Source: Poecilobothrus nobilitatus
Lineage: Eukaryota; Arthropoda; Insecta; Diptera; Dolichopodidae
DNA length: 64,000 nt
Assembly (NCBI GenBank): GCA_947095535.1
Contig: OX352773.1
Coordinates: 215,160,093-215,224,092 of the forward strand
Reading direction: 5' to 3'
Below are positions 37,836 to 49,215 of this stretch, in pieces. The notes beneath the pieces are model-generated. The model ran no database searches. It was not told where the DNA came from and was given only the letters and a program-made list of their open reading frames with translations. Position 1 is the first letter of the stretch, and each line of letters starts with the position of its first letter. The position numbers and the translations under genes were made by a program.

Positions 37836-40119
37836 CTCTTATTATTTATTATGCGAGACCATTTTATTTCTTTTTTTTGAATTTATTGAAATGTTTGATG
37901 GGCAAATGTATGTTTGTGCATAAATTGTTAGACTATTGTATATATATATGTATATATATGTGTATGTATGTATATATGTATATGTATTATATTATATTGT
38001 TTTAATATGAGTTTGCTGATGCTGTCACACGTGAAAATATCCTGTGAAGTTCTATCATTATTATACAATAAAATGGGAAACAAAAAGAAAATGTATATTA
38101 TTATTATAGTATACTTTTTATAAAAAATAAAAAGAGATAGAATGATTCATTTTTTTATTGTTGTTATTATTGTATATAATATTTTATTTTTCGATTTTCT
38201 TTATTTTGTCTTATTTTTATTACTTTATGAAAATTTATGAAATTTATTTAACATCAAACAAATGCCTTTCACTAATACTGTCTATTCATTAATGGTAAAT
38301 TGTTTGTTAAATTATTTTCATCTGCACATGTATATGTGTATTATATTATAATGTATAGGATGTATTTGCTATTATTAAAGATTTCAAGGCCTTCTTGTGC
38401 TAGTATAAAAGTAGAATATTAGTAAATCAAAAAAAAAAAGAAAATCAAAAAAGAAAAATTGATAAATAAATAAAATAAAAATTAATAGTATGTTTATTTC
38501 ATAATTTTATGTTGTGATGATGCGTTATGTACCGTTATTATGTTATATAACATTTACAGCATACATATTCTCTTGTTTTATCATAGTAGTGTTGACTGTT
38601 GAGGATAATAAGCTGATGAGATATGATATAAAATATATTTTTTTAACATAGGTGTATATTTGTGGATGATAATAAATGTATCAACACATAAAAAAAAAAA
38701 AAAACAGCAGGATTTTAATATTCTGTATATTTTGAAATATTTCTGTTAGGTATTTTAAATAAATGAGAGTACTTATAAATATCGTTACGTAAATAAGTTG
38801 AATAATGGTGGGAATTCAAATTTATAAATATTTTTAATGCAATTTATATCTATAATAGAATTACACATTCATATATATTTTTCAATTTTTCTCGAAAATA
38901 TTTACTTCTGAAAATGACACTTTACTCTGAAAACCCCCTACAGCCTTTGTTCTGTTTTTTGATGGCAAAGAAATAATAATAATAAGTGTCATCATTTTTG
39001 GTGTGATTGAAATAGGCTTGAATCAAAGTAAAAAACAATAAAAGAATGTAAAATGATGAAATGAATGTATAAAACTAATCTGGCAGTTTTCATTAAATAT
39101 ATCGTTATATATGTTGATTTTTATAACAAATTTAATAATAATAATAATAATTATTGTTAGTTTATTTTCTTAATAATGACATTAAATTTTCAATTTTTAT
39201 ATACTATACTATATGCTTACTAACGAACTCACAACTAATGACATAATATATGTTGGCTCTTGGTATTTGCCAAGTAACTTTGATTGTTAAATTCATTTAT
39301 AAGAAATCTACGGTATTCGAAGGCTTTAATTGAATAACTAAACAGTTTTTCCAAATTCAAATCGATTAAGCAGTATATAAAATAATTATTGTTGTATAAT
39401 AGAATGAATTATTGATAATTTTGTTAAAAATATTAGTTTTTTACGAAAGAGAAATAAACAGAGCTCAAGTCTAATAATTAAAACTTTGTTCTAACTCAGC
39501 AGCCAGACTAGACAGTATTTAATACGAGTACCTTACGAGTATGTAATACGAAATATCAAATTACAGTCTGTGTGATATATGTGACATTTTTATTATCAAG
39601 ACATTTCATTTATTATCAAAATTTTTCAAGTTTATTTTATATTTTATAAAAATATTTCATGTTTAAAATAGACACAAACAAAATATCAGATTAAAAATAA
39701 AACAACGTCAAAAAATTTATTTAAAATTAATTTTGCTTTCCATTTGTCACCATTTTTAATTGTTTGAAGTGTCAAATTACTATCTCAATTACTAGCTAGA
39801 AAAATGTCAAGACAGTGGAAAAGATAGTTAAAAAAATGTAATAGTATTTTTAAAAATGTTTATGTATTTATATGCATTATCTTGCTAGTACTGTCGCTCT
39901 AGGTAAGTTACTATTACAGTCAATTAATTATATGTATTTATGGTATCTTTTAAAAGAGATAACAGTCTTCAAATGAACGTATAACATATCTGCATATATT
40001 ATATAATAAAGAGAAAATAAAAACAAAAAGAGAGAAAAAGTAGTTGCTCTAATAAAATGAAGAATTCACTACAAAAAAAGAGTTTAACAAGTATTGTAAA
40101 ATTTACATTTCACATTTAG
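37836..40119. other. AT-rich sequence with a (TATG)n tract
   Basis: An imperfect (TATG/TA)n run lies at about 37937-37990, with further TA/TG-rich sequence near 38330. Nothing else was recognised. Confidence 0.5.
37937..37990. repeat. imperfect (TATG)n/(TA)n microsatellite
   Basis: Mixed tatatatg and tatg units over about 54 bases. Confidence 0.85.
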
Positions 40120-40290
40120 TGCATTTCTCTGCCAAATAAAATGTGGACAGGAGCCTTTTCTGTTCAGGCGTGGCTGTAAATGTCGTAAGGGGGAATAACT
40201 CTTACGACGTGTGTGGGGTTCAAACAGACACTCCCTCGATGTTTACAGAGTATTGTATACGCTTTTACCCACTAGGCCACCGAGGCGCCT
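40119..40290 (-). mobile_element. tRNA-derived SINE, type A, nearly full length
   Basis: Same order as 264-460: tail words (gcatttctctgccaaat), then ggcgtggctgtaaatgtcgtaaggggg, the hairpin arm cttacgacgtgtg, and a head ending in cccactaggccaccgagg. A small deletion after gtggacagga removes about nine bases, and the poly(A) tail is not visible. Flanks show only weakly similar aaaatttacattt and aaaatttaatttt, so no firm target duplication. Confidence 0.82.
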
Positions 40291-41719
40291 TCTAAAATTA
40301 AAATTTAATTTTATATTTCATAAATTTTGTAGATTTGTATTGTAAACATTTTTTTAGCTGATTTGTTAAAACAAAATCATATATAGTAGAGAAATGTATT
40401 GAAATGGTGGAAAAATTTCATTTTTACATTTTTACAAAAGAAAAACGAAATATTTTAATGTTAGAAAATAAAATTTGATAACGCTATGATTTATATATAA
40501 AAAAAATTTAACTCTAATCTAAGTTGTATAAATAAGAGAGTTACGAAAACTACGAAAATAAAATCAAAAGCATTGTCTAAAATGTCTAACCATTTAAATT
40601 TTATATCAAATTTTATAAACTGTTAACGAATATGTATTAAAATGTACGACCTATTTATTAAAGTAAAAAAAAAAAAAAATTCTCATAAACTTGACATTGA
40701 CAAATAAGTAAAAAAAAATTAATTTGCATACGAAAAAGAAAAGGGAAGACCAAGTAAATATCCTTTCTGTTCAAATTGTTTTCTATTTTATTCAGGTTTT
40801 TGATTTTGAAAAATGCCGATATATTTAACTGTTATAATAGCGGTAACAGATACCATAATATCAATATGTGTGTTAATTACCTACTATATAATATACACTT
40901 ACTTATATAATATTTATCTATCATAAAATCATATACAGGACTTTTTTGTATACATAATTACAATAACATGATTAATTTAGAATCGTTTTGATTTTTATCA
41001 ACAAAAAATTGTCTTTTTTTCATAATTTTTTTCTTTTCACATTAACTGTTCCATGTGTTCTGTTACGTTAATTATGGACAAATTTTCAGTGTTAACGTAT
41101 GAACAAAAAAAAAACAGACAAAACACAATCAAAATATAAAAGAGTCATAAAAACTCATTTAAGTTTTAATAAACATGTTGTCATTCATCAAAATTTTTCA
41201 TGATTGATTAATCGTATGTTCAGACTAAAATTTCAGGTTATTATCAATTAATTGTTTTTATCCTTTCAACTTAATTAATATTAATCGATTAATTTCAATT
41301 GATATTTTGAGCACAAATGATACTAATCGAATGTGTAAATTTATATATATGTATACATTTATGTATTAATGGTTTTTTGACATATGAAATACATATAACA
41401 AACATGATTTTTACACAGCAATTAATTTGTAATTTGAACTATGGTTACAAAATAACATTTAATGTAAGGGAAGGTGTTTTTTTTTTTCAAAATTTATTTG
41501 ATTATTGGGGGAAATCAATTTTTTTTGAAAGTTAAGGTAATTAAATAAAAAAGAAAAAAAAATATTTTAATGTAAAAAAATGTAAAAGATTTACGTACTG
41601 ATAACAGTGATCATTTAGTACTTTATAAAAAATACATATTTAATTTTCAATGAAACTAATGATCCCTATAAATAAAGAGGTGGGAGAAATTTAATAAAAA
41701 ACTCAAAATGCGATTTGGT
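40291..41719. other. AT-rich sequence, nothing recognised
   Basis: The 72-codon open frame at 41317-41535 has no recognisable domain. No repeat boundary was seen. Confidence 0.45.
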
Positions 41720-42285
41720 GAGCTATATATGCATGGTACAAAAGGAAGTACAGAAGAGGCGACTCGACATCAGACTGCGGAAAGTCAGAGCCGCGTTTAG
41801 TGAATTAAGTTCAATGTGGAAAACTGGTCGAAAAAGATGAAAACTCAAAATTAGAATATTCAAGACATGTGTAATGTCTACACCTTTGAATGGCAGTGAA
41901 ACTTGGATGACTACTAACACCATCAAGTAGAACTCCAAGTATTTGTGAACAAGTGCCAAAGAAGAATATGCAGATTATTCTTAGCAAATACCATGCGCAA
42001 CAAACACTTATGTTAGTTAACAATCGACGAAACAATAATGCGCCAAATCAAACGCGGAAAATGAAGGTGAAGGAAACATCCAAAAAATATAACAAGAATG
42101 ATCCTAGAATGGAATCTCCAAAAGAAGCCGAGAAAAGGTCGATCCTGTAACACCGGGTGACAATCAATAACGAACTAGCGAAAAACCAATAAACTTTGAA
42201 AGAAATAAAAGTCATCGTAAATAACAGAAACCAATGGTGGAGACTATTTGATACCTATGTTCCTACGAGGAGTAAGAGGGGGGAA
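41720..42285 (+). pseudogene. decayed LINE reverse-transcriptase C-terminus
   Basis: The forward frames, with several shifts, give RKVRAAFSELSSMWKTG (about 41776-41826), KLKIRIFKTCVM near 41839, NGSETWMTT (about 41890-41916), QVFVNKCQRRI (about 41938-41970), IDETIMRQIKRGK near 42023-42061, and QWWRLFDTYVPTRSKRG at about 42232-42282. This is the typical C-terminal end of a non-LTR reverse transcriptase of the RTE/CR1-like groups: a Y-GSETW block, a VF-N-C-RRI block, an I-R-R-K-W-like block and a final P-RSKRG. Stops and frame changes show it is dead. The catalytic YxDD part lies upstream and is absent. Open frames on either strand here (41723-42150) are fragments or shadows of it. Confidence 0.8.
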
Positions 42286-42944
42286 AATATGCATACCTAA
42301 TTTATTTAATTTATAAAAATAAGAAAAACGAATTCTTGTCACACTACATATGAACAAAACAAATGGTTAGTTACAACAATCAGTTACAAAAAAAGTGATA
42401 TAATATTTAAAATAAATATTTGAGAACAACAGGTTTCCTGGTTAAGGAGAATAACAATATGAGATTTGACAATAACATAATGATGAATTTCGTATAAATG
42501 TGACCTAATACGAAAGAAAAACTGATAACACTAGGAATAAATTTTCAAATGACCGAAAGAAAATTGAATTTGTCTTAAAAAACATTTATAATATTATTTG
42601 TCCGGCTACACTTGATTTTTCAAATAAATAGCTTTCATATTAAATTTACTAAATTTTAGAGTTAAAAATAAAATATAAAAGTTTAGAGCATCCTTCAATA
42701 GATCTTTATTAACTTGTTATGGTGGTCTGGATATTGAAATCTAGAAAAGCATTTTAGATCTACTACCGTTGATCTATAATGTTGAAATTTTGAACACAGT
42801 TTATTTCGTGATAACGATACATAATTTTAATATAATTATACTAAAAAGCATAGAAGAAATTAACGAAATTAACAATATTATTGATTTCTTTTATCACATT
42901 ACCCAATTAATTATAAGGGGGATTAATAAAAAAATTATGGAATC
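42286..42944. other. AT-rich sequence, nothing recognised
   Basis: Open frame 42769-42960 has no recognisable domain and is not called as a gene. Confidence 0.45.
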
Positions 42945-42948
42945 AAAC

Positions 42949-42991
42949 GAGGTTGTCTAAAACAATTTTGTTGAGGTTGTCTAAAACAATT
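42949..42991. repeat. short tandem duplication
   Basis: gaggttgtctaaaacaattt occurs twice in succession, about 24 bases apart. Confidence 0.85.
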
Positions 42992-43342
42992 TGAAAACCA
43001 CCGATTCAATTTATTCAGTTAATATCTTGCTAGATATTACTATTTGTGAAACCAAAAATAAAGCTGGTGGAAATATAAACATAATAATACCTCTAAATTT
43101 TATGTTTATATTTCGTAGACTTCACAATATAAATATTGTCTATATTGAGAAAAATTTTTGCAACAAACCTTGATTCATGATTGTAACAATATATAATTTT
43201 GAAAATATTACAAAAGTTTTAAAAAGTTTTAAATAAAAAAAATGTATTTCAATTTTATTAAAGTTTATTAAATTTAAAAATTTTCGGTAACTAAATAATA
43301 TCTTTTACGTTTCTATTTGTTTTTGTTTTTAAAATATTTAAA

Positions 43343-44150
43343 AAAAAAACTTTAGAAAAATTCATTTATCTATTAGACATATTTTTGTCGTTCTTCCGTT
43401 TGTGTACAAAATTTAAATGGAGCAGTGAAATAATGGCATGGATCGGTTTCATTAAAAAATTAATTTTTTTTTTTTTAAATGCATTTCTCCGCCACATAAA
43501 TGTGGACAGGAAATTACACAGCCTTTCCTGTTCAGGCGTGGCTGCACATGTCGTAAGGGGGAATAACTCTTACGACGTGTGTGGGATTCGAACGCACAAA
43601 TCATCGGTGTTTACAGTGTATTTTATACGATCTTACCCACTAGACCATAGCGCTCTCCATTAAAAAGTTAATGTTGTAGAATACATTTTTTATTGACTCA
43701 TTCATTATGGATCTATAGCTCCTCATAGTTGCGGAAAAACAAAAATGCTTATAATTCAAGTTTTGTTTAATATTTTTTTCAATCAAAAAACATTAAACAA
43801 CAGAAAATGTTAAGCTTAATTATAAGTCAATAAAAGAAAATTAACTACCTTTAACTTTATAAGTTAAATGAGAAAAAAGTTTTGTATTTTCGTCCAATTT
43901 AAAAGTTACTAGAGGTCGCAAAATTGAAAATTCGTAATTGTGAGATAGTTGTATAAGTTGTCATCTATGCAAATCACCCCAATTTTAGATATAAAAAATT
44001 AAAGCTTTAGATATAGTTTTACATGTGTTTATTGTCTCTCTTATCTCTTGATTTTTCACAATTTGTTTTTCTATAAAATATTGTATGAAAACTTAAAAAT
44101 TTTAAGCAAAGGAGCTACTTTTTTAAGCAAAGGTTTATGCTACTTTTATT
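43343..44150 (+). repeat. degenerate U1 copy, interrupted by a SINE
   Basis: Words in U1 order surround the SINE: gtcgttcttccgtttgtgtacaaaatttaaatgga, tcggtttcattaaaaaattaat (for gtctcgtaaaaaaataattt), then on the right attaaaaagttaatgttgtagaatacattttttattg, cattatggatctatagctcctcatagtt, and ttttcaatcaaaaaacattaaacaacag. They follow the copy at 36967, for example attaatgttgtaagacaactttttat and attacggagctacagcccctcaaac. Ends are worn. Confidence 0.6.
43465..43657 (-). mobile_element. tRNA-derived SINE, type A, full length, nested in U1
   Basis: The poly(A) tail (T run, about 43466-43478) and full body match 264-460. The 15-base target duplication CATTAAAAAATTAAT at 43450-43464 recurs as CATTAAAAAGTTAAT at 43658-43672 and lies inside a degenerate U1 copy, so the insertion boundaries are certain. 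The head ends agcgctatggtctagtggg on the minus strand, with a good A box. The 92-codon frame at 43385-43663 is a reading through this insertion. Confidence 0.9.
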
Positions 44151-46312
44151 TATCGATGTAGAAAAATTTCATTATTCTTTAGTCAATACCGTGTAATTGA
44201 TAGAACATTTTTAATTTTAATTTGATTTTTCTTTGTAATTCACTCTTCCTAAGTAACTCTTACTAAGGTGTGCAATTGTAAGTATTCCATATTCCATTTC
44301 ATTGAAATCTGATGTGTAATTCGAAATGACAATAATATAAAATTAGCATGGATTATCTTAAGTGATTCTGATTATGTTAAGGTAATCTGATGATCAGATA
44401 TTATTTTGAGATCATCTCTAAACTCTGTATACTTAATACTAAGTTAAATTAAATTTAAGGTTCAATTTATAATTAAACGCAATTTGAAGTACAATTTAAA
44501 TTAGTTCATAGATAATATACCAAAGTATAAAATATATGAAACTTAAAAATAAAACATTTTTTTTTTATTCACTTTTTTTTCAAATTTTGAAAAAGAATTA
44601 TTATGATATTACTTTCAATCGTATTTTTTTTCCCCAGTATACGAGTATAAGTTTCAAGTATTAATTAAATGCCAATAAAAATAAAACTTTTTTAAATGCC
44701 ATTTATGTATTTTTTATTTTTTTTTAGAGATTTAATTTAATAAAATTATAAAAGATATTAAATCTATTCATATTACGAACATAAATTCTTCTTTTGTTTT
44801 TTTTTTTTAGTACGTAGTAAAATACAATTTGAATCCTCATCTTTTTAGAGTTTAATTAAATAAAATTTTTTTTTTACTATATATTTTTTCTACAAATTTT
44901 TTCATTGATTCTTTTATTTTTGACTAATTAATAGTAAAAATTCTGATAAAATTGGCAAAAATGTGGGTAAAAACGGAAGTAATCTATTACAAAAAATTAA
45001 CCCAAGAAAAATCTATAGAAAAAAACAAAAAAAAAAAAATAGTTCTTGATTCTGCATATTTTTTACGCCAAGTAAGTACTTATCTATGATATGTGCGTTC
45101 ATTTATTATTTTAATTTCGCTTCGCTGATATAATTCAAACACTTTCTGTTGGTATACCATTCATTTTTAAATATTTCTCACTTAATTAGTTCTTTAAAAT
45201 TATTTTCAGTTGTTATAATGTTTTTTATTTTTATTAAATAAAATTTTTTTACTAAATTACTTGAAAAAATTGAATTGAAAAAAAAAATATATATATTTTA
45301 CTAATATCCTTTTTCTTTTATTATAATTTTATGCTTCTTTATCTTTAAATTCATATAATATCTACCTACATATTATAAAACACTCAAATCAAGTTAAATG
45401 AATCCTGTTTTTTTTTTTTTTGTTCGTTTTATTTTATTTATTGTTTTTATTATTATAAATATTTTTGTTGTAATTGAGTTTTACAACAAAACTTTTTTCA
45501 CTTTATATTTCTTTATATATTGTTTTTCTACTCACTTATCCTTATGAATGTCATATTATCCTATTTCTTTCTCCCTCTTACACAAATTTTCCAACAATTT
45601 TCCACTTCTTCAACTACAATTTCCACTTTAATATCTACAAATATTTTTTTTTCTTTCACAATGTATAGGTGTATGTGTGCTTATATATATACAAATTTTT
45701 CCATTGCTTCATTAATTTGCCTCAAGTAATACAGTGTAATTTTACTTGTAATTTTTTTTTTTTTTCAATTTGTCTGTTTTTTCTTTTTTAATTATCCTTA
45801 CATAATTATTCCTATTTAAATGCAATTTATAATTTTCCATTCAGAAAATGGAAAATAAAGAGAATTTTATTGAAAAATTATTTAAAAATAAAAAAAAAAA
45901 AAATGATGGTGAAAAAAATTTTACTTGGATCGGTGAATTTTAACAACTATAATTTCTACTCTATCATAAAATAAAAAAACGAAAGAATTAAAAAAAAAAA
46001 ACAGATGAGCTATTTAAACGTTATTGCAGTAACAGTTTGTATAATTAATTTTTATGAATTTAAGTATAATATTAGTTTTTGTGTTGGTATCTTTGTAATA
46101 TTCTATATTTATTTAAAAATATATTTTAATATTACATATCATATAGGATAATGTAATATTACTAAGTCATTGGCTACTAAGACCATCATTGGCTACTATA
46201 TTATATAGATACTAAAATTCACTTATAAAGTAATTAGGTATTATTTACTTGCCTTTATTAAAAAAAATAAGTTTTTAGTACCTTTTCTTTCAATTAAAGA
46301 AATTTCACATAT
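44151..46312. other. AT-rich sequence with strong homopolymer tracts
   Basis: T and A runs dominate 44550-45920. Open frames 45474-45668 and 45520-45729 are phenylalanine/tyrosine/serine-rich readings of pyrimidine-rich DNA and match nothing. Confidence 0.5.
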
Positions 46313-46375
46313 GTTCAGGATTTGATCCCGTACACCCTCGCTTATTATGTCTTTAGGTTAACCACTCGGCAAGTA
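46313..46375 (-). mobile_element. tRNA-like SINE head, inverted
   Basis: The minus strand reads agtacttgccgagtggttaacctaaag, then gcgagggtgtacgggatcaaatcctg. The first has an A box (TTGCCGAGTGG) and the second a B box (GGGATCAAATCC) at tRNA-like spacing. No body matching types A or B follows, so it is a different or decayed member. Confidence 0.5.
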
Positions 46376-46458
46376 CTATTTTATTAACACTATTATTAAC
46401 CTATAAGTATGCAATTTTTAAATTTTCTGTACAATATTAGTTATTCTTTTCTATATAA

Positions 46459-46732
46459 GGGGCTTCGGTAGCCTAGTGGGTAGGCGTGCGGCGTATTAAC
46501 CGAAGGAGTGTGGGTTCGATCCCTGCACAGGTCGTAAGTGTTTTTTTCTTTACATACCCCCCATACGACCAAATATAATGTAAATATTTAGTATATAATA
46601 TAAACAAAATAAATAATATTAGTATATAATTTAATAATAGTATAAAAAACCTATAATGGCCTTAGTAGCCGATGGTTCAATAATATTGCATTACATTTGT
46701 GTATGTAATATTAATATAAATAAATAAATAAA
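46459..46732 (+). mobile_element. tRNA-derived SINE, type B, full length
   Basis: It closely matches 32369-32650, with the A box at 46469-46480, the B box GGTTCGATCC at 46513-46522, hairpin arms gtcgtaag and atacgacc, the cttagtagccgatggttcaataatattgc end and a short (AAAT)n tail. aaattttctgtacaata near 46420-46436 and aaattttctgtataata near 46730-46746 form a flanking 17-base repeat with one mismatch. It leaves about 22 bases between the left copy and the tRNA-like start, so either extra 5' sequence was carried along or the true duplication differs. Confidence 0.9.
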
Positions 46733-46765
46733 TTTTCTGTATAATAAATACATAATACAAACAAA

Positions 46766-46850
46766 ATAAATAGGGTCTTTTTCGCCAAGTTGTTAAGCAC
46801 GTGGGTTATTAAACGCCAAAGTGCAGGTTAAAATTCTGGAAAGATTATAA
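46766..46850 (+). mobile_element. tRNA-like SINE relic
   Basis: gggtctttttcgccaagttgttaagcacgtggg with A box TCGCCAAGTTGTTAAGC, and caggttaaaattctgg as a weak B box about 35 bases later. It follows directly after the type B SINE. Confidence 0.45.
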
Positions 46851-47975
46851 ATCTTTTTAATTTCCTTCAATACTGGAAAACGATAAAATATTTGTTAAAG
46901 GAAACAGTATCTAGCCTCATATCAATTATTTTAAAACTCATTATAGTGGTATCTTAGTAACTATAAAACTGACGAACAGTCAAAATTTTCAAATTGTTTT
47001 GTAAAATAAATTATTAATATACTACTAAATAGATTTGGAAGTTTTCATTCTAAAACTAATTAAAAACATAATTATTGTACTTTTATGAGAAAAAAGGAAT
47101 TAGTATTTTGAATTTTACATAATCTAAATGTTCTATCTAATAATTTATGAAAAAAAAAAAAAACGATTTTATTATCCGACTTTTTTCAAAAAGTTTAAAT
47201 ATCAATAAAAAAAGAAAAATTTTATATTTTCTATTCTTACTCATTGATACAATTTTTAAAATTAGTTAAAATTAATTTTTTAATTTCACAAGAAAAGAAA
47301 AATATCGGGATATACAGGCTGACACATATTGTGTCTAATAAAGAAAAAAAAAATGTATTTATTTTTTTTAAATACAAATTTAAAAATTAAAAAATAAAAT
47401 ATTATGAAAAATATTAAAAAAATTTTTTTTTATTATTATTATTCAAAAAAAAAAAAAAAAACTTTCATTTAATTTCACGGAAAAATTTAATAGTGACACA
47501 CTTTATTAAAACATAAAAAGAAGAAGAGAGAGAAAAAAAAACAGATAAATAACTGTGAAAAATGCAAAAAAAAAATCGAAAAGAAAATCGAAAAAAAAAG
47601 AAAGAAAAATTTCAAAATCCTTCATCTCTTTTGTATTATAAAATGTTTAAATATCACAAACACACATATACAATCTTACACACACTTATTAAATATACAT
47701 ATAATATAATGTATCATGTATACATGTAGTTATTTACCATAGAGATTTAATGATTTAAAATTTGCATCCTTTATATTTTCCTATGTAAGCGAATAAGTAG
47801 AAAAAGTTAAAAAAAAAATAAAAACTAAAAAATAAAAATAATTTTTTTTTTTTTTTGCGGCAGATGGCAATTGCATTCTAGGGAATATTAACCAACTTCA
47901 AAAGTTTATAATAAATCCTTATAGATTTTTCTTTTCACCTCCTTTCTCTGTTTGATATTATAATTCTGTGATATA
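46851..47975. other. AT-rich sequence, nothing recognised
   Basis: Long A runs and an (ATT)n patch near 47430. No gene recognised. Confidence 0.45.
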
Positions 47976-47996
47976 TACATATATATATGAAACGCA

Positions 47997-48075
47997 AGTT
48001 CATATATACATATTCATATATCATAATATATACATATTCATATATCATAATATATACATATTTGTATATAAGTGT
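47997..48075. repeat. short minisatellite
   Basis: acatattcatatatcataatatat recurs twice in tandem, with a worn third unit. Confidence 0.75.
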
Positions 48076-48527
48076 ATAATTTTAGATTAAATTCTTTATA
48101 TATATAGGTACATAATAAATGTATGTGCAATATAGAAATTATATAATTATTTTTATTTTGCAAAAATTCAAGGATTTTATAAATTAGTATAAGTATGTAT
48201 TTTTTAAATGATATCTATTTGATACAAAACATAAAAAAAATCAAAAGTGATCATTTTGTACTGTTACAATAAATGTAGAAAAACCTCAATAAATATTAAT
48301 GTTTTTAAAATTTTTTAATTAAGTATTTTCAAGAAAATTTTAACTTACCGTGTTAAGAAGTTAATGTTCATAGTATAAATCTTAATTATACTTTGATTTT
48401 TTTTTAAATAAGTGGGAAAAAAAATTTAACTGGATTTCAAATTATTTAACAATTTTAGTAATTGAATTCTAAATTTAACAAATGGAATTTTTATTAAGTT
48501 TTCTTTAGTCTACTCGAGATGTCAATA

Positions 48528-49215
48528 GATTTTTGTTGATTGAATGATTTTATATTTTCACCAGAATAAAATTTATGGACCTATTCTATCAGATTATATT
48601 AGACTTTTATTCAAGGGATATATAAGTATCACTGCGACCTTTTGATGTAAATCTATTATGCTTCTTCTATTACTAAGTATTGTGGGTTTTGCTGCCTACT
48701 TATACTACTGGTTCTAAGAAAGTAAAAATCTGTAGAAAAGTTATCACTCTATCATTTTCTACAAAGTAATATACTCCTAGATGCACATTTTTGCTCGTAG
48801 TAAAAGTTCCGCCCTTTTTGAGTATGTGTTCTGCAGACTCTATTTCTTCTTTTGGGCAGAATCTGCATATACCGTCATTCTGTTCACAATTTCTTTAAAT
48901 TCCCTTTGCTAAAAGTCTTCCGACAGGAATTCTGTTTGAATTCTCAGTTTACTTTTACTGGATTCTATTATTTTCTCATATCTTTTCTGGATATAGTTTC
49001 CTAGAAGCTTCTTAGATTGTTTAAATTTGATTGCTTCTTTGATTTTTTACTTCGTTCAACTTAATTTGCTCCCACAGTTTTCCTCTTCGATTTTTAGAGC
49101 TTCTCTTATTTTGTGCTTACCAATGCCACTAAAAAGTTCGGCACATGTAAAGGGTGGCGCATCTCCTTTTTTAGCAAGTCGATCCGCTTCCTTATTCTTC
49201 CTATACCTAAGTGTC
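48528..49215 (-). pseudogene. LINE ORF2 end with RNase H C-terminus and zinc knuckle, copy 1
   Basis: Minus-strand reading gives NKEADRLAKKGDAPPFTCAE (about 49126-49185), the last RNase H motif (N-x-E-A-D) and its following segment. After a frame change, a zinc-knuckle block follows, CRFCPKEEIESAEHIL (about 48825-48872), whose final cysteine is glycine. A 3' untranslated part then ends with tcattcaatcaacaaaa (about 48528-48545). Order and wording fit I/R1-like non-LTR elements. Stops and frame changes show it is dead. A shorter copy of the same family, with the same 3' end, lies at 51070-51396. The forward 68-codon frame at 49027-49233 is a shadow of this copy. Confidence 0.75.

Noticed and set aside
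39500..39920. Possible TIR element (gacagtattt...agtactgtc)
   Set aside because: Only about seven to nine bases match between the ends, which is not enough in AT-rich DNA.
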